From Pseudomonas sp. K2I15 (GTDB lineage: Bacteria; Pseudomonadota; Gammaproteobacteria; Pseudomonadales; Pseudomonadaceae), in NCBI RefSeq assembly GCF_002204795.1, contig NZ_NIXO01000011.1:62001-126000 (forward strand): a DNA stretch of 64,000 nt, in the 5' to 3' direction. Numbering within the stretch: the stretch's first letter is position 1; every line of letters starts with the position of its first letter. Shown here one piece after another: positions 51,116-59,013 of this stretch. The notes beneath the pieces were generated by a model. That model worked only from the letters and a program-made list of their open reading frames with translations. It ran no database searches and was not told the DNA's origin. Made by a program: the position numbers and the translations under genes.

Positions 51116-52507
51116 ATGAGTGGTGCAAGAAGCGTCGAACAGTGGAAAAGCTTTATCGAAGGCTGCCTGGACTTTCGTCCGGTGGATGAAGTATTCCGCA
51201 TCGCCCGGGATATGTTCACCGAGCCTGAGCTGTTTGATCTGGAGATGGAGCTGATCTTCGAAAAGAACTGGATCTACGCCTGTCACGAAAGCGAATTGGC
51301 CAACAAGCATGACTTTGTGACGATGCGCGCCGGGCGCCAGCCGATGATCATCACCCGCGACGGCGAAGGCCAGCTCAACGCCCTGATCAACGCCTGCCAA
51401 CATCGCGGCACCACCCTGACGCGGGTCGGCAAGGGCAACCAGTCCACCTTCACCTGCCCGTTCCACGCCTGGTGCTACAAGAGCGATGGCCGGCTGGTGA
51501 AGGTCAAGGCGCCCGGGGAATACCCGGAAGGCTTCGACAAGGCGACTCGCGGCCTGAAAAAGGCGCGGATCGAGAGCTACAAGGGCTTTGTGTTTATCAG
51601 CCTGGACGTGAACGGCACCAACAGCCTGGAAGACTTCCTCGGCGACGCCAAAGTGTTCTTCGACATGATGGTCGCCCAGTCGGCCACCGGTGAGCTGGAA
51701 GTGCTGCCGGGCAAGTCGGCCTACACCTACGACGGCAACTGGAAACTGCAAAACGAAAACGGCCTGGACGGTTATCACGTCAGCACCGTGCACTACAACT
51801 ACGTGGCCACGGTGCAGCATCGCCAGCAGGTCAACACGGAAAACGGCACTGGCTCGGGCACGACACTGGACTACAGCAAGCTCGGCGCCGGCGACGCGAA
51901 CACCGATGACGGCTGGTTTGCCTTCAACAATGGGCACAGCCTGTTGTTCAGCGACATGCCCAACCCGACCGTGCGTTCGGGCTACGCCACCATCATGCCG
52001 CGCCTGATCGAAGAACACGGCCAGCAAAAAGCCGAGTGGATGATGCACCGCCTGCGCAACCTGAACATCTACCCAAGCCTGTTCTTCCTCGACCAGATCA
52101 GCTCGCAACTGCGGATCATCCGCCCCATCGCGTGGAACAAGACCGAGATCATCAGCCAATGCCTGGGGGTGAAGGGCGAGTCTGACGCCGACCGTGAGAA
52201 CCGCATTCGCCAGTTCGAGGATTTCTTCAACGTCTCGGGCATGGGTACGCCGGATGACCTGGTGGAGTTTCGCGAAGCCCAGCGCGGTTTCCAGGGCCGC
52301 CTGGAACGCTGGAGCGATATCTCCCGTGGCAGCCACCGCTGGGAAACCGGGCCGACGCCCAACAGCGAATCCATCGGCATTCAGCCTGCCATGACCGGCA
52401 CCGAATTCACCCACGAAGGGCTGTACGTCAACCAGCACCGCAACTGGCAGAAATTCCTGCTGGACGGGCTCGATGCCCAAGCCTTGAAACTGCGGGAGGT
52501 GGAATGA
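51116..52507 (+). CDS. antA: Anthranilate 1,2-dioxygenase large subunit
   Basis: 463-residue alpha subunit of the Rieske ring-hydroxylating oxygenase that converts anthranilate to catechol with release of CO2 and ammonia. The Rieske [2Fe-2S] ligands are Cys94/His96 and Cys114/His117. The mononuclear iron site includes His221 and His226 in GLDGYHVSTVHYN. The ATG (MSGARSVEQWK) is preferred over an upstream GTG. First gene of antABC and divergent from antR. Confidence 0.96.
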   Translation: MSGARSVEQWKSFIEGCLDFRPVDEVFRIARDMFTEPELFDLEMELIFEKNWIYACHESELANKHDFVTMRAGRQPMIITRDGEGQLNALINACQHRGTTLTRVGKGNQSTFTCPFHAWCYKSDGRLVKVKAPGEYPEGFDKATRGLKKARIESYKGFVFISLDVNGTNSLEDFLGDAKVFFDMMVAQSATGELEVLPGKSAYTYDGNWKLQNENGLDGYHVSTVHYNYVATVQHRQQVNTENGTGSGTTLDYSKLGAGDANTDDGWFAFNNGHSLLFSDMPNPTVRSGYATIMPRLIEEHGQQKAEWMMHRLRNLNIYPSLFFLDQISSQLRIIRPIAWNKTEIISQCLGVKGESDADRENRIRQFEDFFNVSGMGTPDDLVEFREAQRGFQGRLERWSDISRGSHRWETGPTPNSESIGIQPAMTGTEFTHEGLYVNQHRNWQKFLLDGLDAQALKLREVE

Positions 52508-52998
52508 TGAATGCGCAATTGCAGTACCGGATCGAGCAGTTTTTTTACCGTAAGTCCGAGCTGTGCGATGCCCAGGATTGGGACGCCTATGTGCAGCTGT
52601 TCGACCCGCAGAGTGAGTTCCACCTGCCGCAATGGGACTCGGAACACGTCTACACCCGCGACCCCAAGCGTGAGATGTCGCTGATCTACTACGCCAACCG
52701 TTCGGGGCTGGAGGATCGGGTGTTTCGCTTGCGTACGGGCAAGGCAGCGTCGGCCACGCCGATGCCGAGGACGCTGCATTTGATCAATAACGTGCGGATT
52801 GCCGAGCAGGCAGACGGGCTGCTGGAAGTGAAGCTGAACTGGCACACGCTGTTCTATCGGCTGGCGATGTCGGAGCAGTTTTATGGCAGCGCCACTTACA
52901 GCCTCAAGCCCGATGGCGACAGTTGGTTGATCACCCGCAAGCATGCGCTGCTGCTCAACGACACCATCAACTCGGTGCTGGATTTTTATCACCTGTGA
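52507..52998 (+). CDS. antB: Anthranilate 1,2-dioxygenase small subunit
   Basis: 163-residue beta subunit of the NTF2-like fold, structural partner of AntA. Two adjacent ATGs are possible (52504, 52507); the second has the better spacing (7) to GGGAGG. Motifs are FFYRKSELCDAQDWDAYVQLFD, PQWDSEHVYTRDPKREMSLIYY and LHLINNVRI. It overlaps the antA stop. The stop codon is inside a 21-bp tandem duplication that continues downstream. Confidence 0.95.
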   Translation: MNAQLQYRIEQFFYRKSELCDAQDWDAYVQLFDPQSEFHLPQWDSEHVYTRDPKREMSLIYYANRSGLEDRVFRLRTGKAASATPMPRTLHLINNVRIAEQADGLLEVKLNWHTLFYRLAMSEQFYGSATYSLKPDGDSWLITRKHALLLNDTINSVLDFYHL

Positions 52999-53031
52999 GC
53001 TGATGCATTACACCTGTGGGCTGATGCATTA
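52990..53031. repeat. 21-bp tandem repeat across the antB stop
   Basis: CACCTGTG(A/G)GCTGATGCATTA twice in tandem (52990-53010 and 53011-53031), differing at one base, followed by the first nine bases of a third copy. The first copy supplies the last His-Leu codons and TGA of antB. Confidence 0.85.
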
Positions 53032-53035
53032 CACC

Positions 53036-53130
53036 TGTGGCGAGGGAGCTTGCTCCCGCTGGAGTGCGTAGCGCTCCCAGTTTTTTTGGGGCTGCTGCGC
53101 AGCCCAGCGGGAGCAAGCTCCCTCGCCACA
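53036..53130. repeat. REPIN (TGTGGCGAGGGAGCTTG type) inside antABC
   Basis: TGTGGCGAGGGAGCTTGCTC arm from 53036 and its inverse ending 53130. It belongs to a second REPIN class, shared with 58001-58096, and lies in the 176-base antB-antC gap. Confidence 0.88.
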
Positions 53131-53174
53131 AGTAAATCGCAGGCATAGAAAATTAAACTCGCGGAGTTCTGCGA

Positions 53175-54182
53175 ATGAATCACAAAGTGGCCTTCAGTTT
53201 TGCCGACGGCAAGACCCTGTTTTTCCCGGTGGGCGCCAATGAGATCCTGCTGGACGCGGCATTGCGCAACGGCATCAAGATCCCGCTCGATTGCCGCGAA
53301 GGCGTGTGCGGCACCTGCCAGGGCCGTTGCGAGTCCGGTGACTACAGCCAGGATTACGTGGACGAGGAAGCCCTCTCCAGCCTCGACCTGCAACAACGCA
53401 AAATGCTCAGCTGCCAGACCCGGGTCAAATCCGATGCAGCCTTTTATTTCGATTTTGACTCCAGCCTGTGCAACGCACCGGGGCCGGTACACATCCGCAG
53501 CACGGTGAGCGATGTGCAGCAGGTTTCGGCCAGCACGGCGATCCTGCACCTGCAGCTTGAAAACCCATTGGACTTCCTGCCCGGCCAATACGCCCGGCTG
53601 TCAATTCCCTGCACCGACAGTTGGCGCTCCTACTCCTTCGCCAATCGCCCGGGCAATCAGTTGCAGTTCCTGATCCGCCTGCTGCCCGATGGCGTGATGA
53701 GCAACTACATCCGCGAACGCTGCCAGGTCGGCGATGAGCTACTGCTGGAAGCGCCACTGGGTGCGTTCTACCTCAGGCATGTCACCCAACCGCTGGTATT
53801 GGTAGCCGGCGGCACTGGCTTATCGGCACTGCTGGGCATGCTCGATGAACTGGCAGCCGGCGGTTGTCAACAGCCGGTGCACCTGTATTACGGCGTACGC
53901 GGTGCGGCAGATTTATGCGAGGCCGCCCGCATCCAGGCCTACGCCGATAAAATCCAGGGTTTTCGCTACACCGAAGTCCTCAGCGACCCGCCGCCCGACT
54001 GGCCCGGCAAACGCGGCTACCTCACCGAACATTTCGACCTGGCACAATTGCGGGATCAATCGGCGGATATGTACGTGTGCGGGCCGCCACCGATGGTCGA
54101 ATCCATCAAGCAATGGCTGCAGGATCAGTCACTTGATGGTGTTCAGCTGTATTACGAAAAGTTTACCGAGAGTAATATCTGA
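53175..54182 (+). CDS. antC: Anthranilate 1,2-dioxygenase reductase
   Basis: 335-residue electron-transfer component. The N-terminal plant-type ferredoxin has Cys40, Cys45, Cys48 and Cys80. The FAD domain contains RSYSFANRPG and the NADH domain LVAGGTGLSALLGMLDEL and VCGPPPMVESIKQWL. It passes electrons from NADH to AntAB. GGAG nine bases upstream fixes the start. It is separated from antB by a REPIN, which may lower its expression relative to antAB. Confidence 0.95.
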   Translation: MNHKVAFSFADGKTLFFPVGANEILLDAALRNGIKIPLDCREGVCGTCQGRCESGDYSQDYVDEEALSSLDLQQRKMLSCQTRVKSDAAFYFDFDSSLCNAPGPVHIRSTVSDVQQVSASTAILHLQLENPLDFLPGQYARLSIPCTDSWRSYSFANRPGNQLQFLIRLLPDGVMSNYIRERCQVGDELLLEAPLGAFYLRHVTQPLVLVAGGTGLSALLGMLDELAAGGCQQPVHLYYGVRGAADLCEAARIQAYADKIQGFRYTEVLSDPPPDWPGKRGYLTEHFDLAQLRDQSADMYVCGPPPMVESIKQWLQDQSLDGVQLYYEKFTESNI

Positions 54183-54202
54183 CCCCTCAGCGGTATGAGG
54201 GG
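54183..54202 (+). terminator. Possible weak terminator after antC
   Basis: CCCCTCA-GCGGTA-TGAGGGG stem directly after the antC stop, with only a short T-containing tail. Confidence 0.4.
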
Positions 54203-54253
54203 CTGGTTCGGTGTGCGATCAACCCTGAAAAAAACAAGTAGAAGGGAATGTTA

Positions 54254-55654
54254 ATGGCGGATGACATGGTTAACCCGGTAGGCCTCAAACGTGGCCTGAA
54301 GAACCGGCATATTCAGCTGATCGCCTTAGGCGGGGCGATCGGGACCGGGCTGTTCCTCGGCTCGGCAGGCGTGCTCAAGTCGGCGGGGCCGTCGATGATC
54401 CTGGGCTATGCGGTAGCCGGTTTTATCGCGTTCCTGATCATGCGCCAGCTGGGCGAGATGATCGTGGAGGAACCAGTTGCCGGCTCCTTCAGCCACTTTG
54501 CCCACAAATACTGGGGCGGTTACGCAGGCTTCCTTGCCGGCTGGAACTACTGGGTACTCTACGTACTGGTGGGCATGGCCGAGCTGACAGCGGTAGGCAA
54601 GTACATCCAGTTCTGGTGGCCGGAGATTCCGACCTGGGTCAGTGCGGTGGTGTTCTTTGTGCTGGTCAACCTGATCAACACCTTGAACGTGAAGTTCTTC
54701 GGTGAGACCGAGTTCTGGTTCGCGATCATCAAGGTGGTGGCGATTGTCGGCATGATCGTGCTCGGCTGCTACCTGCTGTTCAGCGGCACCGGCGGCCCGC
54801 AAGCCTCGGTGAGCAACCTGTGGAGCCACGGCGGGTTCTTCCCCAATGGCGGCATGGGGCTGTTGATGTCCATGGCGTTCATCATGTTCTCGTTCGGCGG
54901 CCTGGAGCTGGTGGGTATTACCGCCGCCGAAGCCAGCGAGCCACGCAAGGTGATCCCGAAGGCGATCAACCAGGTGGTGTACCGGATCCTGATTTTCTAC
55001 GTCGGCGCACTCACCGTGCTGCTGTCGTTGTACCCATGGGACCAACTGCTGCAAACCCTCGGCGCGTCGGGCGATGCCTACAGCGGCAGCCCGTTTGTGC
55101 AGATCTTTTCCTTGATCGGTAACGACACCGCCGCGCACATCCTCAACTTCGTGGTACTGACCGCAGCGCTGTCGGTGTACAACAGCGGCGTGTACTGCAA
55201 CAGCCGCATGCTGTTCGGCCTGGCCGAGCAAGGCGATGCGCCCAAAGCGCTGATGAAGTTGAACAAGCAAGGCGTGCCGTTGCGTGCCCTGGGCATTTCG
55301 GCCCTGGTGACACTGCTCTGCGTGGTGATCAACTACGTCGCACCGCACGATGCACTGGAGCTGTTGTTCGCGCTGGTGGTTGCCTCGCTGATGATCAACT
55401 GGGCGCTGATCAGCCTCACCCACATCAAGTTCCGCAAGGCCATGGGCGAGCAAGGCGTGGTGCCGTCGTTCAAGACCTTCTGGTTCCCGTTCAGCAACTA
55501 CCTGTGCCTGGCGTTCATGCTGATGATCATCTGCGTGATGCTGGCGATTCCGGGTGTGCGGGCGTCGGTGTATGCGATTCCGGTTTGGGTCGGGGTTATC
55601 TACGTGGCGTACCGGTTGCGCTTGAATAACGCGAAGGCAGTAACAGCGCAATAA
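54254..55654 (+). CDS. Aromatic amino-acid permease, AroP-like
   Basis: 466-residue APC-family transporter with 12 helices. The ATG at 54254 has AAGGGA six bases upstream; an earlier ATG at 54248 directly abuts that site. Motifs are LIALGGAIGTGLFLGSAGVLKSAGPSM, WGGYAGFLAGWNYWVLYVLVGMAELTAVGKYI and VGITAAEASEPRKVIPKAINQVVYRILIFY. Its place between antABC and kynBA suggests uptake of tryptophan or another aromatic amino acid for the pathway. Confidence 0.88.
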   Translation: MADDMVNPVGLKRGLKNRHIQLIALGGAIGTGLFLGSAGVLKSAGPSMILGYAVAGFIAFLIMRQLGEMIVEEPVAGSFSHFAHKYWGGYAGFLAGWNYWVLYVLVGMAELTAVGKYIQFWWPEIPTWVSAVVFFVLVNLINTLNVKFFGETEFWFAIIKVVAIVGMIVLGCYLLFSGTGGPQASVSNLWSHGGFFPNGGMGLLMSMAFIMFSFGGLELVGITAAEASEPRKVIPKAINQVVYRILIFYVGALTVLLSLYPWDQLLQTLGASGDAYSGSPFVQIFSLIGNDTAAHILNFVVLTAALSVYNSGVYCNSRMLFGLAEQGDAPKALMKLNKQGVPLRALGISALVTLLCVVINYVAPHDALELLFALVVASLMINWALISLTHIKFRKAMGEQGVVPSFKTFWFPFSNYLCLAFMLMIICVMLAIPGVRASVYAIPVWVGVIYVAYRLRLNNAKAVTAQ

Positions 55655-55657
55655 CCC

Positions 55658-55687
55658 ATGTGGGAGCGAGCAAGCCCGCTCCCACAT
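55658..55687. repeat. Collapsed REPIN hairpin
   Basis: ATGTGGGAGC and GCTCCCACAT arms joined through only GAGCAAGCCC, so the internal about 60 bases of a typical REPIN are missing. Confidence 0.75.
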
Positions 55688-55706
55688 TTTGATCGTATTC
55701 CAAATG

Positions 55707-55741
55707 AAAAGCCCCGGTACTGATGAGTACCGGGGCTTTTT
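55707..55741. terminator. Bidirectional terminator (permease / kynA)
   Basis: AAAAGCCCCGGTACT-GATG-AGTACCGGGGCTTTT, a perfect 15-bp stem with U-tracts on both strands between the convergent permease and kynA genes. Confidence 0.92.
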
Positions 55742-55753
55742 GTTGGGCCTTGA

Positions 55754-56611
55754 TTACAGCGTGGAACGCACGCGCCACAGCTCGGGGAACAGCACGGTGT
55801 CGAGCATCTTGCGCAGGTAACCCACGCCTTCGGTACCGCCGGTGCCGGGCTGGAAGCCGATGATCCGCTCCACCGTAGTCACGTGGCGAAAGCGCCATTG
55901 GCGAAAGGAGTCTTCCAGGTCGATAAACTTTTCGGCCAGTTGGTACAGGTCCCAATACCGGCTCGGATCGCGATACACCTCGCGCCACGCCGCCTCCACG
56001 GAGTCATCGTGAACCGTCGGCGCCGTGGGGTCGCGTTCAGCGCGCTTAGGGTCGATCGACAGCCCGGCCTTGACCATCAGGTTGATCGCCTCGTCATACA
56101 GCGACGGCGTGGCAATCGCCACCTGCAGCTCCTTCAACAACTCCGGGCGATGGGCGTGAGGCCGCAACAGCGCCGCGCTTTTGTTGCCGAGGATGAATTC
56201 GATTTCCCGGTACTGGAACGACTGGAAGCCCGACGACTGGCCCAGGTACGGGCGAATCGACTTGTACTCCGATGGCGTCATGGTCGCCAGCACCGCCCAG
56301 GCGTGCACCAGTTGGTCAAAGATCCGCGACACCCGCGCCAGCATCTTGAACGCCGGCGGCAACTCACCCAGGCGCACGTGTTCGCGGGCGGCCTTGAGTT
56401 CGTGGAGCATCAGTTTCATCCACAGCTCCGAGGTCTGGTGCTGGATGATGAACAGCATCTCGTTGTGGTCCGGCGACAGCGGGTGCTGGGCGCTGAGCAC
56501 TTTGCCCAGGTCCAGGTAGTCGCCGTAGCTCATGGACTCGGAAAAATTCAGCTCGGCGTTATGCCATTCTTCCGGCGGCTGGTAGTCAGGGGAGAAAGGA
56601 CACTGGCTCAT
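55754..56611 (-). CDS. kynA: Tryptophan 2,3-dioxygenase
   Basis: 285-residue haem enzyme opening the indole ring of L-tryptophan to N-formylkynurenine. The start was set at [33 protein letters not shown], which overlaps the end of kynB by four bases; the frame extends upstream through kynB. Family motifs are [39 protein letters not shown] and the C-terminal [27 protein letters not shown] with the haem-ligand histidine. First step of the tryptophan route in this window. Confidence 0.96.
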   Translation of the reverse strand: MSQCPFSPDYQPPEEWHNAELNFSESMSYGDYLDLGKVLSAQHPLSPDHNEMLFIIQHQTSELWMKLMLHELKAAREHVRLGELPPAFKMLARVSRIFDQLVHAWAVLATMTPSEYKSIRPYLGQSSGFQSFQYREIEFILGNKSAALLRPHAHRPELLKELQVAIATPSLYDEAINLMVKAGLSIDPKRAERDPTAPTVHDDSVEAAWREVYRDPSRYWDLYQLAEKFIDLEDSFRQWRFRHVTTVERIIGFQPGTGGTEGVGYLRKMLDTVLFPELWRVRSTL

Positions 56612-57258
56612 CGCGTGGGCTCCTTGAGCGGGCGGAGGATGGCTCGTACCGGGCTGGCATCGAGGTTGGCAAAACGCAGCGGCAGCGCGATCAACTCGTA
56701 ATCGCCCTGCGGCACGTCGTCGAGGACGATGCCTTCGAGAATCGCCATGCCATGACGGGCGACGGCGTTGTGGGAATCCATGGTCTTGGACTGCTGCGGG
56801 TCCAGGGACGGCGTGTCGATACCGATCAGGCGCACACCGAGGCCGGCCAGCAGCTCGATGGTTTGCGGCGCGACGGCGGTGAAATTCGAATCCCAGGTAT
56901 CCAGCGGCGCCTGTTGATAAGTGCGCAACAGCACACGCTCCGGCAGGTGCTCCAGGCGACCTTCCAACTGATGCGGCTGCACCAGTGCGCCGCTGCCCAG
57001 GCAATGCAGCACCCGGCACGGGCCCATGTACACATCCAGGGACACTTCACCGATCGGCGCACCGTCAGCGCTGTAGTGCAACGGCGCGTCCACATGGGCG
57101 CCGGTGTGCGGCGACAGCGTGATGCGCCCGACATTCACCGGGCACTCGGGGCCGAACTGCCACACGCGCTCTTCCTGAAACGGCGTATCCCCCGGCCAGG
57201 TCGGGGTCGCGGTACTCAGGGGCGGGCTGATGTCCCACCACGTTTTTATTGGATTCAT
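56608..57258 (-). CDS. kynB: Kynurenine formamidase
   Basis: 216-residue cyclase-family amidohydrolase that converts N-formylkynurenine to kynurenine. The start was set at [24 protein letters not shown]; the frame is open further upstream without similarity. The metal-binding motif [12 protein letters not shown] is present. It overlaps kynA by four bases (ATGA), so the two are translationally coupled. A candidate KynR site lies 62-80 bases upstream. Confidence 0.95.
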   Translation of the reverse strand: MNPIKTWWDISPPLSTATPTWPGDTPFQEERVWQFGPECPVNVGRITLSPHTGAHVDAPLHYSADGAPIGEVSLDVYMGPCRVLHCLGSGALVQPHQLEGRLEHLPERVLLRTYQQAPLDTWDSNFTAVAPQTIELLAGLGVRLIGIDTPSLDPQQSKTMDSHNAVARHGMAILEGIVLDDVPQGDYELIALPLRFANLDASPVRAILRPLKEPTR

Positions 57259-57319
57259 TTCAAGGCTCTCGGTCGTTACTGGGGTGAATGATACGAGGGC
57301 CTGCTGTAAATATTCTTGC

Positions 57320-57338
57320 GAATTCCAGCGCAAAGCAG
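57320..57338. promoter_or_regulatory. Candidate KynR site upstream of kynB
   Basis: GAATT-N5-GCAAAG-N2-G, same orientation and nearly the same distance to the gene as at kynU (45560-45578). Confidence 0.5.
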
Positions 57339-57416
57339 GAAATCTTTCGCACTTACTGCGAGGAAATGGCTGATTGGTGATTGGATGTTTCAAAATTACC
57401 TGGCCTGGCACGTCCC

Positions 57417-57520
57417 CCTGTAGGAGCTGGCTTGCCAGCAAAGAACTCAAGGGCGCCGCGCCAAACCAGAATGTACGCGTTATCGTTAACGATCATCGCT
57501 GGCAAGCCAGCTCCTACAGG
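57417..57520. repeat. REPIN (TGTAGGAGCTGGCTTGCCAGC type)
   Basis: A 23-bp arm at 57417-57439 and exact inverse at 57498-57520. It is a third REP sequence class, with CTGGCTTGCCAG in place of CGGGCTTGCTCG. Confidence 0.9.
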
Positions 57521-57647
57521 GATTGGCGTGGTGGCGAAGATCACCAACTGCCTGCGCTTCTGGGCATCCCGATGTCGAGTTCAGACCACTGGCAGGCAGC
57601 CCGAGGCGATAGGGTTCGGACTTCCCTTCCACTGCCTCGGAATCATC

Positions 57648-57992
57648 ATGTCCAAGCCGATCACCGTACTGCGCGACACCCACCCACTGCCGGTGCTGGA
57701 CGCCTGCAAATGGGAAAAACTCGAAGGCGACCCGCACACCGTCAACCTCAACGCCTACACCAGCGAAGACGGCAGCAAGATCATGGGCACCTGGATCTGC
57801 ACCCCGGGCAAATGGCGGGTGGAGTACGTGAAGTGGGAATACTGCCACTTCCAGGAAGGCTATTGCGTGATCACCCCGGACGGCCTGGAGCCGATCCATT
57901 TGCGGGCTGGGGATATCTTTGTGGTGGAACCGGGGATGAAGGGAACGTGGGAAGTGGTGGAGACCGTGCGTAAGTATTTTGTGTTTGCCTGA
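57648..57992 (+). CDS. Cupin-domain protein (Cupin_3 / DUF861-like)
   Basis: 114-residue single-domain cupin. The start was taken at MSKPITVLRDTHPLPVLDACKWEKL, where family similarity begins; the frame runs upstream through the REPIN. Features are IMGTWICTPGKWRVEYVKWEYCHFQEGYCVITPDG and LRAGDIFVVEPGMKGTWEVVETVRKYFVF, typical of proteins related to ureidoglycolate-type or (S)-acting cupins. Function unknown; monocistronic. Confidence 0.8.
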   Translation: MSKPITVLRDTHPLPVLDACKWEKLEGDPHTVNLNAYTSEDGSKIMGTWICTPGKWRVEYVKWEYCHFQEGYCVITPDGLEPIHLRAGDIFVVEPGMKGTWEVVETVRKYFVFA

Positions 57993-58000
57993 CAGCCATT

Positions 58001-58096
58001 GTGGCGAGGGAGCTTGTCCCCCGTTGGAGTGCGTAGCGCTCCCGCTTTTTTGGGGCCGCTGCGCAGCCCAACGGGGGACAAGCCCCCTCGCCACAG
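58001..58096. repeat. REPIN (TGTGGCGAGGGAGCTTG type)
   Basis: TGTGGCGAGGGAGCTTGTCC arm from 58001 and near-inverse ending 58096, with an internal GGAGTGCG/CGCTCC hairpin region as in the 53-kb copy. It lies between the convergent cupin and mmsB genes. Confidence 0.85.
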
Positions 58097-58111
58097 TTCC
58101 CGGAAAATCCC

Positions 58112-58999
58112 CTATTGGGGCTTGCGATAGCTGTTGATGATCGCCGAAAAGTCCTTGCCGCCTTCCCCACGCTGGCTCATCGATTGATACAACTGCTGCG
58201 CAACGGCGCCGAGGATCACCGGCTGGTGCGCCTGGCGTGCCGCTTCAGTGGCCAGCCCCAAATCCTTGAGCATCAGTTCGGCACCAAACCCACCGGTATA
58301 ACCTCGGGACGACGGCGCCGTTTCAATAATCCCGGGCCACGGGTTGTAGGTGTCCGAACTCCAGCAACGCCCGGTGGAGCTGTTGATAATCCCCGCCAAC
58401 ACTTGCGTGTCGATGCCCAGCGCGTCGCCCAGGGCCATGGCTTCACTGACGCCGACCATGGTGATGCCCAGCAGCAGGTTGTTGCAAATCTTGGCGATTT
58501 GCCCGGTGCCGACTTCGCCGCAATGGACGATGTTACGGCCCATCTGCGCCAGAACCGGTTGCAGGGTGGCGAACAGTTCCGGGGGGGCGCCGACCATGAA
58601 GGTCAACGTCCCGGCCTGGGCGCCGCCAGTGCCGCCGGACACCGGGGCGTCGGCCATCACCACACCGTGTTTCGCCGCCGCAGCTGCCACGTCGCGGGCG
58701 GTTTGCGGGTCGATGGTGCTGCAATCAACCGCCGGCACGCCTTTGCCGATGCCAGCGAGCACGCCGTCTTCACCCAGCCACACGCTGCGCACATGGGCCG
58801 CAGCCGGAAGCATGGTCACCACCAGCTCGGCGCCTTCTGCTGCCGCACGCGGTGAGGCGCTGATGGTGCCGCCCAGTTCGGCAAGTTCCTTGAGCACGGT
58901 CTGGTTCAGGTCGAACAGGTTCAGCGCGTGGCCGGCCTTGATCAGGTTGCGCGCCATTGGCGCACCCATGTTGCCCAGGCCAATAAATGCAATCTTCAT
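58112..58999 (-). CDS. mmsB: 3-hydroxyisobutyrate dehydrogenase
   Basis: 295-residue beta-hydroxyacid dehydrogenase of valine catabolism, oxidising 3-hydroxyisobutyrate to methylmalonate semialdehyde. IAFIGLGNMGAPMARNLIKAGH is the NAD motif; DAPVSGGTGGAQAGTLTFMVG and the catalytic Lys170 in GTGQIAKICNNLLLG are present. GAGGAG precedes the ATG. It is 14 bases after mmsA in a two-gene operon. Confidence 0.95.
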   Translation of the reverse strand: MKIAFIGLGNMGAPMARNLIKAGHALNLFDLNQTVLKELAELGGTISASPRAAAEGAELVVTMLPAAAHVRSVWLGEDGVLAGIGKGVPAVDCSTIDPQTARDVAAAAAKHGVVMADAPVSGGTGGAQAGTLTFMVGAPPELFATLQPVLAQMGRNIVHCGEVGTGQIAKICNNLLLGITMVGVSEAMALGDALGIDTQVLAGIINSSTGRCWSSDTYNPWPGIIETAPSSRGYTGGFGAELMLKDLGLATEAARQAHQPVILGAVAQQLYQSMSQRGEGGKDFSAIINSYRKPQ

Positions 59000-59013
59000 G
59001 GTCGTCTCCTCGG

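Larger units (their letters stand above)
57259..57647. other. kynB-cupin spacer
   Basis: 389 bases without a supported gene. It holds the kynB promoter region with the candidate KynR motif (57320-57338) and a REPIN of a third class (57417-57520). Sequence after the REPIN up to the cupin start shows nothing I can name. Confidence 0.5.

Noticed and set aside
51089..52480. 463-codon minus-strand frame opposite antA
   Set aside because: Shadow of antA, whose Rieske and iron-site motifs are intact.
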